Positions 31,840 through 37,402 of a stretch of DNA of 37,402 bases are shown here, one piece after another. Each line of letters opens with the position of its first letter. The first letter of the stretch is position 1. The DNA is taken from contig PARB01000012.1 in assembly GCA_002709505.1 (NCBI GenBank), positions 12,748 through 50,149 of the forward strand, written 5' to 3'. The notes under the pieces were generated by a model. It saw only the letters and a list, made by a program, of their open reading frames with translations. It ran no database searches and was not told the DNA's origin. The DNA comes from Paracoccaceae bacterium. GTDB lineage: Bacteria; Pseudomonadota; Alphaproteobacteria; Rhizobiales; Stappiaceae. Position numbers and translations under genes: made by a program.

Positions 31840-32105
31840 ACACGGCCGTTCCGATCATGAAAGCCGGGGTGCTGCAGTGCCGGCGTCCGCTTTGGCAGGG
31901 CGGGGAGCCGCTGGCCGAAAAGCTGGTCTGCGGCGCGCCGGTGCGCAAGCCAGGCGAGAGCTACTGTGCGGATTGCCGGGCGGCGCTTTACGACACGCCG
32001 CAGGAGCGGCGGGCGGAGCGGCGCGCCAAGGACGGCACGAAACCGCGCCCGGCGCGGGTGTCAAAGTTTCGGACGTTCGACTTCACGCGCAGGAGGGCGG
32101 GCTGA
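31836..32105 (+). CDS. GcrA C-terminal-domain-like protein
   Basis: The 89-residue protein carries the pattern CRRPLW...VCGAPV...GESYCADCRAALY, close to the cysteine-containing C-terminal sigma-70-interacting domain of the alphaproteobacterial cell-cycle activator GcrA (C-x-W-P, C-G, Y-C-x-x-H). The N-terminal DNA-binding helix-turn-helix of GcrA is absent. Four cysteines (about 15, 32, 44, 47) suggest a metal site. A stand-alone copy could compete with GcrA for RNA polymerase or recruit polymerase to phage promoters. ATGA and TGATG junctions join it to its neighbours. Confidence 0.55.
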   Translation: MNTAVPIMKAGVLQCRRPLWQGGEPLAEKLVCGAPVRKPGESYCADCRAALYDTPQERRAERRAKDGTKPRPARVSKFRTFDFTRRRAG

Positions 32106-32356
32106 TGGGCGCGTCACTCACCCCTGCCGCCCGCACGCACATTCTCCGCGTGCTGCGGCTGTTCATCGCCATCCGGTTCGCGACGCTTTCGATCGCGCTT
32201 GAGGATGCGCCGCTCGCCGTGCGCCAGATCGCGGCCGGGCGGCCCGTCGGTCAGCGGGATCTCTGGATTGCTGGTGCGTGGTGCGGGTTGACCGAGCGGG
32301 ATCTCCGGCGCGCCGCCGAGGTGGCGACTCGGCGTGACGGGAGGGCTGCGGCATGA
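32105..32356 (+). CDS. Hypothetical phage protein, 83 residues
   Basis: This basic helical protein (LTPAARTHILRVLRLFIAIR near the N terminus) is of unknown function. Its ATG uses the last base of the previous stop (TGATG), and its end overlaps the next start by four bases. Confidence 0.55.
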   Translation: MGASLTPAARTHILRVLRLFIAIRFATLSIALEDAPLAVRQIAAGRPVGQRDLWIAGAWCGLTERDLRRAAEVATRRDGRAAA

Positions 32357-32517
32357 GCGGCGGTCTTTCCAGCCTCGGCGACGGGCTGTCGCGTGTGTTC
32401 CTGCGCGAGGTCATGCGCGAGCGGCGCATGTCGACCGCCGATCTGGCCGCGTGGCTTGGCTGCGCCGAGGTCGAGATCTGGAACCTGTTTTCCAGGACGG
32501 ACGGGGGCGGGTCATGA
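32353..32517 (+). CDS. Tiny HTH-like protein, 54 residues
   Basis: The segment FLREVMRERRMSTADLAAWL followed by GCAEVEIWNLFSR reads as a small helix-turn-helix of the XRE type without further domains. ATGA overlaps on both sides support it as a real gene. It may act with the following XRE protein, to which it is similar in layout. Confidence 0.6.
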   Translation: MSGGLSSLGDGLSRVFLREVMRERRMSTADLAAWLGCAEVEIWNLFSRTDGGGS

Positions 32518-32813
32518 ACGCCGACTACGCCCATCTGCTCGACCGGCCGATCGCGATCGATTGGGCGCTGTTCGCGCGGGCGCTGCGGTGCGAGATGCGC
32601 AAGCGCGGCATGACGCAGACGCAGGTCGAGAAAGAGGCGCGGCTGTCGCGCGCGACGGTTTCGCGCGCGTCGACGGGCATGCCGATCAGCACCGCGTCGC
32701 TGTTCAAGCTGTGCATCTGGGCCGATCTCAACCCGTTCGAACTGCTGCGCGCGGCCGACCGGACGCCAGAGGAATACATCGGCGAGGCCGCGCAAATGGG
32801 GTGTTTCACGTGA
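32514..32813 (+). CDS. XRE-family HTH regulator
   Basis: This 99-residue protein has a full helix-turn-helix: EMRKRGMTQTQVEKEARLSR, then ATVSRASTGMPISTASLFKL. It probably binds DNA as a dimer. It is the second of two adjacent HTH genes in the middle of the rightward arm and could control late genes or be an anti-repressor. GTGA overlap to the next gene. Confidence 0.8.
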   Translation: MNADYAHLLDRPIAIDWALFARALRCEMRKRGMTQTQVEKEARLSRATVSRASTGMPISTASLFKLCIWADLNPFELLRAADRTPEEYIGEAAQMGCFT

Positions 32814-33169
32814 CCACCCCACTGAACAGCGTTGAAAAATCACAAGCTTTTTCCGGGCGACCGTCGCTCGACGATCTGGCGCGGGAGTTGGGCCGGGCGC
32901 GCGCGGCGCATGAAAAGCGGCCCGACGACCAGCGCGCGGAGCTTTGGTACTGGCGCGCGCTCGCGGCCTATCGCGAGGCGGAGCGCGATGATCTAGCCGC
33001 GCGCAACAGGCACTTGAACCTTCGGCTCAAGTCGGCGCTTGGCGAGCTGCGGCGACGCTGCCGGCAGGTCGAGACATTCGGGGAGGCGCTACGCGCGTCC
33101 AGGCCGCGACGGCGGGCGGCGCGGCATGCCGAGGCGGCTGATCTGTTCCAACGGGAGGCGATGCTGTGA
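32810..33169 (+). CDS. Hypothetical helical phage protein, 119 residues
   Basis: This is a strongly basic, Arg/Ala-rich, mostly helical protein starting at GTG 32810 over the previous stop. A coiled-coil-like stretch runs from about residue 50 to 95. Function unknown. It ends in a GTGA overlap with the DnaA-like gene. Confidence 0.6.
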   Translation: MTTPLNSVEKSQAFSGRPSLDDLARELGRARAAHEKRPDDQRAELWYWRALAAYREAERDDLAARNRHLNLRLKSALGELRRRCRQVETFGEALRASRPRRRAARHAEAADLFQREAML

Positions 33170-33489
33170 GCGGCTATGACATTCGCAAGCTGGCGCTGAC
33201 GCCGGCACAGAAGATCCTCAGCGAGGTTGCCACCGCGCACGGCCTGACCGTCGCGGATCTGCGCGGCCGGTCGCGCGTGACCCTCATCGTGCATGCGCGG
33301 CAAGAGGCGAGGTATCGGCTGGTGGTCGAGCTTGGCTGGTCGACGCCGCGCATCGGCAGCCTTCTCCGCCGCGATGCCTCGACGGTCGCGCACGGCATCG
33401 GCGCGCATTGTCTGCGCGCCGGCATTTCGGCCCCGCGCCCGGCGATGGAAGCCCGCGCGGCGCGCTATGACACGGCGGGGGCGGGGTGA
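33166..33489 (+). CDS. Stand-alone DnaA domain IV-like DNA-binding protein
   Basis: The 107-residue protein matches the C-terminal DNA-binding domain of DnaA: VADLRGRSRVTLIVHARQEA, then a helix, then IGSLLRRDASTVAHGI. The Arg of the basic loop (ARQ) and the Asp and Thr of the DnaA signature (GRDHTTV in Escherichia coli) are kept, but the His that reads the DnaA box is Ala here. It has no ATPase domain, so it cannot open an origin itself. It could mark a phage origin or occupy host DnaA boxes. Starts at GTG 33166 over the previous stop. Confidence 0.85.
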   Translation: MSGYDIRKLALTPAQKILSEVATAHGLTVADLRGRSRVTLIVHARQEARYRLVVELGWSTPRIGSLLRRDASTVAHGIGAHCLRAGISAPRPAMEARAARYDTAGAG

Positions 33490-34745
33490 TGGATACGATC
33501 CTCGATCCGCTCGGCGACGGGCGCTGCCGCATGCACCTGGGCGATGTGCTCGACCGGCTCGCCGACATGGAGCCGGACAGCGTCGATTGCGTCGTGACCT
33601 CGCCGCCATACTGGGGGCTTCGCGATTACGGCGTCGAAGGGCAAATCGGGCTTGAGCCGACGCTTGCTGAACATCTTGCCATCATGGTGCGGGTGTTCGA
33701 GGCGGTGCGGCGGGTTCTGAAACCGACCGGCACGCTGTGGCTCAACTACGGCGACTGCTACGCGACGGCGCCAAACGGGCGTTCGGCTGCCGACCAGAAG
33801 CTTGCGGGTACCGACGACCGGACGTTTCGCGACAAGCCGTTTTCGACCGTCGGCGGGACGCTCAAGCCCAAGGACCTCTGCATGATCCCGAACCGGCTCG
33901 CCATCGCGCTTCAGGATGCCGGCTGGTGGGTGCGGTCGGAAATCGTATGGGGCAAGTCGAACCCCATGCCGGACAGTTCGGGCGCGGCGCGACCGGCGAC
34001 CGCGCACGAAAAGATTTTCCTCTTGACCAAGAGCGGCGACGGCGACGTCTGGCGCGCTCGCGATACCGGCGAGATCAGCTTCTCGCCGGATCTCTCCGAG
34101 CGTTGCGCGCTGATCACCGATGCAGCGCGCGATGGCGCCAGGTGGTCGCGGCTCGGTGCCTATTACGACGCAACGGTGGTGCGGGTGGGCGGGGCAAATC
34201 GACTATCTGGCCCAGTTACCGGGTGGGGTGCGGATGGGTCTCATAGTCCTGTTCTTCACAACTGCGGCACCAGAGACAAGCAGCGTGGCCACTCCCGGCG
34301 GCATGACGGGTTTAACGCTCGCTGGGACGCCATGTCCAAGGCGGAGCAGACGTCCGGCGGCCGGCTGCTGCGCAACTACGAGGATGCGACGGACGCGGTC
34401 GAACCGCTGATCGCCGATCTGGTCGTCTGGCGCATGGCGACGAGGCCTTTTGGCGAGGCGCATTTTGCGACGTTCCCGCCGGAGCTTGCCGCGCGGTGCA
34501 TCCGCGCCGGATGCCCGCCGGGCGGGCTGGTGCTTGATCCGTTCGGCGGGGCCGGCACGACCGCGCTGGTGGCGTTGCGGCTCGGGCGACGCGCGGCGCT
34601 GATCGAGCTCAATCCGGAGTATGCCGCGATGGCCGGCGAGCGGATTCGCCGCGACTGGATGGGGCCGGACGAGCGTCGGCGGGCGAAATTGGCCGAGACA
34701 GGTGAGACTTGCGCCGGGCCGCTGTTCGGGAGGGCCGGGGCATGA
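33489..34745 (+). CDS. Beta-class DNA methyltransferase (N4-cytosine or N6-adenine)
   Basis: This 418-residue protein has motif IV TSPPYW at 37-42 near the N terminus and the SAM-binding motif DPFGGAGTT at 350-358 near the C terminus, the beta-class order also found in CcrM. SPPYW more often goes with N4-cytosine methylation. The segment 200-320 between them holds the probable target-recognition domain. No restriction endonuclease is adjacent, so it is an orphan enzyme that may protect phage DNA. GTG 33486 is an alternative start. Confidence 0.88.
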   Translation: MDTILDPLGDGRCRMHLGDVLDRLADMEPDSVDCVVTSPPYWGLRDYGVEGQIGLEPTLAEHLAIMVRVFEAVRRVLKPTGTLWLNYGDCYATAPNGRSAADQKLAGTDDRTFRDKPFSTVGGTLKPKDLCMIPNRLAIALQDAGWWVRSEIVWGKSNPMPDSSGAARPATAHEKIFLLTKSGDGDVWRARDTGEISFSPDLSERCALITDAARDGARWSRLGAYYDATVVRVGGANRLSGPVTGWGADGSHSPVLHNCGTRDKQRGHSRRHDGFNARWDAMSKAEQTSGGRLLRNYEDATDAVEPLIADLVVWRMATRPFGEAHFATFPPELAARCIRAGCPPGGLVLDPFGGAGTTALVALRLGRRAALIELNPEYAAMAGERIRRDWMGPDERRRAKLAETGETCAGPLFGRAGA

Positions 34746-36601
34746 ACAGCCTGGATCTCACCACTGAAATCCGCGTCGGTCATTTGTGCTGCGGCTCCGG
34801 CTTCGGCGCGCGGGGGTTCCGCAAGGCGAACGCTCGCGTCGGGAGCCTCAAGGCGACCTTCCGCAACATTGGCGGAATTGATATCGATGCGGCGGGCATC
34901 CGCGATTTCGAGCAGTTCGCCGGGTGCAAGGGCACCGTGCTTGACCTGATGGATCTGGAGCAATACCGAGCCTTCCATGCTGCCGAACCGCCGGCGGGGT
35001 GGCGTGAGGCGATGCCGGCCGACATCCATCGCGCGATGGGCGGCGAGCGCCCGCATATCTGGTTCGTGTCGGCGCCGTGCAAGGGGTTCTCCGGACTGCT
35101 TTCCGAGACCGCGAGCAAGGCGATCAAGTACCAGGCGCTCAATCAACTCACCTTGCGGGCCGTGTGGCTGGCGCTGGAAGCCTACAAGGATGACCCGGTC
35201 GAGTTCATCCTTTTCGAAAACGTGCCGCGCATCGCGAACCGTGGACGCCCGCTGTTGGACAAGATCCAGGCGCTGCTTGCCGCTTATGGCTACGCCACTG
35301 CCGAGACCACGCACGACTGCGGCGAGCTGGGCGGCTTGGCGCAGTCGCGCAAGCGGTTCCTCCTGGTCGGCCGGCATCGCGAGAAGGTGCCGCCGTTTCT
35401 TTACGAACCGCCGAAACGCCCGCTTCGCGGCGTTGGCGAGGTGCTGGACAAGCTGCCGGTGCCCGGCGGCGATCCTGTCCATCCGATGCACCGGCTTCCG
35501 CGGCTGCAGTGGAAGACGTGGGTTCGCCTCGCCTTCGTTGAGGCCGGGTCCGACTGGCGGTCGCTCAACAAGCTGGCTGTCGAAAACGGCCATCTTGCCG
35601 ATTATCTGATCGTGCCGGACATGCGAGGCGGTGTGCTTGGCGTGAACAAGTGGGGCGAGACGGCTGGCACAGTTGCCGGTCGCAGCCTGCCGACGTGCGG
35701 GGCCTATTCGGTTGCGGATCCGCGCGCGCCTGCGGGTGCGGGAGAGTATGGGCAGTATGGGGTTCGGCCGTGGGGTGAAACCTCCGGCGCGGTTATCAAC
35801 GTCAAGTCGCCCGGACAAGGCTGCTACGCCGTTGCGGACCCTCGCCATGGCGGTCCGGCCAAGCACAGCAACGAGTTTCGCATCATCCCGTTTGACGGCC
35901 CCGCTCGCGCCGTCACCAGCGCACATGGCACGGGCCAGTGTGTTGCCGACCCGCGCGCCTCGGGCAGCTTTGAGGGGGGCGGCAAGTATCGTGTGACCGC
36001 GTTCGACGAGGCATCCGGCACGGTGATCGCCGGCAGCACGACCGGGCAGGGCGCTTTTGCCGTGGCCGACCCACGACCTGCCGGGTTTGCCGGCGTTCGC
36101 GGCAGCTATCAGACGCAGGGTCACTATGGCGTGACAACGTGGGATGAGCCGAGCGGCGCGGTGCCGGGCTTCGCGAAGCATGACCGGGGACGGTGGTCTG
36201 TGGCCGATCCGCGCCTGGCGTCGATCGACGGCGATGCGGTCTCTGGTCTGCCGGCTCCCGACGAGCGGTTGACCTGCCGCATTGAGGCGCTTGACGGGAC
36301 GTGGCACCGGCCGTTCACCACGCTGGAGCTCGCAGCGCTGCAATCGCTGTTCGATCCGGAAGAGTGGTCGGAATTCGCCATGGATGGCGCCAGCGACAGC
36401 GCCTGGCGCGAGCGGATCGGCAACGCCGTGCCGTCTGATGCCGCCCAAGCCATTGCCGGCGTGATGGGGCGCACGCTGCTGCTCGCGTGGACAGGTGAGA
36501 CTTTCATGCTTTCGGCTGACCCGATCTGGGTCCAGCCGCTCACGGTTGCGCTGTCGGTGGACGTTCCCGAGCTGGCGACTGTGCGGGAGGCGGCGGAATG
36601 A
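34742..36601 (+). CDS. C5-cytosine DNA methyltransferase with five tandem internal repeats
   Basis: This 619-residue enzyme shows motif I as HLCCGSGFGARGF (14-26), the catalytic motif IV APCKGFS with Cys113, ENV at 159-161, motif VIII QSRKRF (201-206) and motif X IGNAVP (559-564). Between motifs VIII and X, at residues 299-491, five copies of a module of about 30 residues occur, each with the outline Y-x-V-x-x-W-D-E-x-SGAV ... G ... AVADPR. This is where the target-recognition domain of C5 methyltransferases sits, so the repeats probably shape DNA recognition. No restriction partner is adjacent. Confidence 0.88.
   Translation: MNSLDLTTEIRVGHLCCGSGFGARGFRKANARVGSLKATFRNIGGIDIDAAGIRDFEQFAGCKGTVLDLMDLEQYRAFHAAEPPAGWREAMPADIHRAMGGERPHIWFVSAPCKGFSGLLSETASKAIKYQALNQLTLRAVWLALEAYKDDPVEFILFENVPRIANRGRPLLDKIQALLAAYGYATAETTHDCGELGGLAQSRKRFLLVGRHREKVPPFLYEPPKRPLRGVGEVLDKLPVPGGDPVHPMHRLPRLQWKTWVRLAFVEAGSDWRSLNKLAVENGHLADYLIVPDMRGGVLGVNKWGETAGTVAGRSLPTCGAYSVADPRAPAGAGEYGQYGVRPWGETSGAVINVKSPGQGCYAVADPRHGGPAKHSNEFRIIPFDGPARAVTSAHGTGQCVADPRASGSFEGGGKYRVTAFDEASGTVIAGSTTGQGAFAVADPRPAGFAGVRGSYQTQGHYGVTTWDEPSGAVPGFAKHDRGRWSVADPRLASIDGDAVSGLPAPDERLTCRIEALDGTWHRPFTTLELAALQSLFDPEEWSEFAMDGASDSAWRERIGNAVPSDAAQAIAGVMGRTLLLAWTGETFMLSADPIWVQPLTVALSVDVPELATVREAAE
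35636..36214 (+). repeat. Five tandem VADPR modules within the C5-methyltransferase gene
   Basis: The protein modules lie at residues 299-328, 339-368, 379-405, 416-445 and 462-491 of the methyltransferase. All end in VADPR; the third is the most divergent and lacks three residues. The DNA of the copies has diverged, so the duplication is old. Confidence 0.85.
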
Positions 36602-36798
36602 CCAAACAACTTCCCCTCGGCAACCGGTATCGCTGCCCCTTCGCCGGCTGGTCTGGAGTGGTGGTCGATGTGTCCCCGCGCGGCGACGTGATGATCGTCA
36701 TCGACCGGGACGCACCGGATCGGCCCGGAATGATCGGCCGGGAGGTGTGGCGGCGGCTGGACGGGGCCGGCACATGGCTTTCCGAGGTGCGGGCATGA
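36598..36798 (+). CDS. Hypothetical small beta-rich phage protein
   Basis: This 66-residue protein (YRCPFAGWSGVVVDVSPRGD, then MIVIDRDAP) looks like a small SH3-like barrel. Function unknown. ATGA overlaps with the methyltransferase and with the primase-like gene. Confidence 0.6.
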   Translation: MTKQLPLGNRYRCPFAGWSGVVVDVSPRGDVMIVIDRDAPDRPGMIGREVWRRLDGAGTWLSEVRA

Positions 36799-37402
36799 GC
36801 TGCGGGGCGCTGTCAATCGGGCAGCTTGCGGCGAGCGTCGTGGATCGCGCTCGGGCCGCAATGGACGATTTCTACGAGATGGAGGCGGTGATGCGCGACA
36901 ATCCTGAATTTGAGGCGTGGGTGGAAGACGCACGGGCCGTCGATATCGCCGAGGAAGCCCGAGCGCGGGGATTGGGCTTGCGCGGCACCGTCGAGATGGT
37001 CGGGCCATGTCCCGACTGCGGCGGGTCGGACCGCTTTGCCATCAACACGCGCAAGCAGGTGTTCAACTGCCGGGGGTGCGGCGAGAGTGGCGACGTGATC
37101 GCGCTGACCCGGTTGATCGACAAGAGCGACTTTCGTGCAGCCTGTGAACACCTGACCGGCAAGCCCGCGCCGGATGGCAAGGCCGGCACGGTCGACCCGG
37201 AGGCCGCGCTTCAGGCCGCTGCGGATCGTGCTGCCAAAGCGGCGCAACGCGAGGCGGAACACAACACATGGCGCGAAGGCGAGCGCCGGCGTGCCTATGA
37301 GATCTGGTGCGGCGGGGCGGCTGTCGCGGGATCCGAGACCGCCGATTATCTGGCCGCGCGCGGGCTTGGCGATGTTCTGCCGCTGCTGGCGACGCGGCGC
37401 CT
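36795..37402 (+). CDS. Primase-like protein with CHC2-type zinc finger (cut by window end)
   Basis: Only the first 202 residues are visible. After an acidic helical N terminus comes a zinc finger, CPDCGGSDRFAIN at about 78-90, with the second pair in FNCRGCGESGDVI, as in DnaG-type and P4-type phage primases. An Ala/Arg-rich linker and the beginning of a further domain (ETADYLAARGLGDVL), similar to the toprim-preceding region of phage primases, follow. It should start the replication module of the rightward arm. Confidence 0.8.
   Translation, partial: MSCGALSIGQLAASVVDRARAAMDDFYEMEAVMRDNPEFEAWVEDARAVDIAEEARARGLGLRGTVEMVGPCPDCGGSDRFAINTRKQVFNCRGCGESGDVIALTRLIDKSDFRAACEHLTGKPAPDGKAGTVDPEAALQAAADRAAKAAQREAEHNTWREGERRRAYEIWCGGAAVAGSETADYLAARGLGDVLPLLATRR

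Larger units (their letters stand above)
21609..37402. mobile_element. Prophage, left end and early region (continues past the window)
   Basis: The region begins next to tRNA-Cys with an integrase and contains a CI/Cro immunity region, tightly overlapping small genes on two divergent arms, phage-type DUF4326 and DUF5131 genes, DNA methyltransferases, a DnaA-like protein and a primase-like gene. The boundary on the left is approximate, between the tRNA and the integrase arm repeats. Structural genes and the right attachment site are not in view, so whether it is complete is unknown. Confidence 0.85.

Noticed and set aside
34376..36448. A 690-codon open frame on the minus strand across both methyltransferase genes
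   Set aside because: The opposite strand carries complete methyltransferase motifs in two overlapping genes. The minus reading has no ribosome site and shadow-like composition.
1..37402. CRISPR array, rRNA or insertion sequence
   Set aside because: No regularly spaced direct repeats, rRNA segments or intact transposase genes were seen.

Overview
The window reads as a chromosome segment of a high-GC alphaproteobacterium, most likely of the order Hyphomicrobiales (a Stappia/Labrenzia-like marine bacterium would fit, but this is inference). The main clues are an aspartokinase of the ectoine-cluster type, an aerobic (Pseudomonas denitrificans-type) cobalamin operon, a Rhizobiales-type palindromic repeat, and phage homologues of the alphaproteobacterial regulators GapR and GcrA.

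Host part, 1-21582. The left edge carries an ectoine-type aspartokinase (ectABC probably lies just outside). Next come two translationally coupled leftward genes (a 2TM channel-like protein and an alpha/beta hydrolase) and tRNA-Asn. A cobalamin riboswitch with a candidate promoter leads the operon cobU-cobW-cobN-cobO-yrhK-like-cobQ. The opposite strand carries cobC-cobD and a DUF938 methyltransferase. Then follow an arsenic operon (arsR, an LMW-phosphatase-type arsC, a glutaredoxin-type arsC, arsH) with no arsenite efflux pump, a GAF-GGDEF-EAL protein, a multi-spanning glycosyltransferase-like membrane protein and tRNA-Cys.

Prophage part, about 21600-37402 and beyond the right edge. A tyrosine integrase lies beside tRNA-Cys, next to 16-bp direct repeats that look like integrase arm sites. 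The layout is lambda-like. A leftward arm runs from about 28650 to the integrase and is packed with tiny genes joined by 4-base stop/start overlaps. A central immunity region holds a self-cleaving S24-type CI repressor, a Cro-like protein and a lipoprotein gene. A rightward arm runs from cro to a primase-like gene cut by the window edge. Matching 17-bp operators, TTATGC-N5-GCATAA, sit inside candidate promoters of both arms, so one repressor probably silences both.

The most interesting content is a set of host cell-cycle and chromosome-replication look-alikes on the prophage: a GapR (DUF2312) homologue, a protein resembling only the C-terminal domain of GcrA, a stand-alone DnaA domain IV, a beta-class DNA methyltransferase, and a C5-cytosine methyltransferase carrying five tandem copies of a roughly 30-residue module. 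There is also a palindromic repeat read in frame inside a phage gene, a frameshifted gene behind cro, and several small genes under 60 codons.
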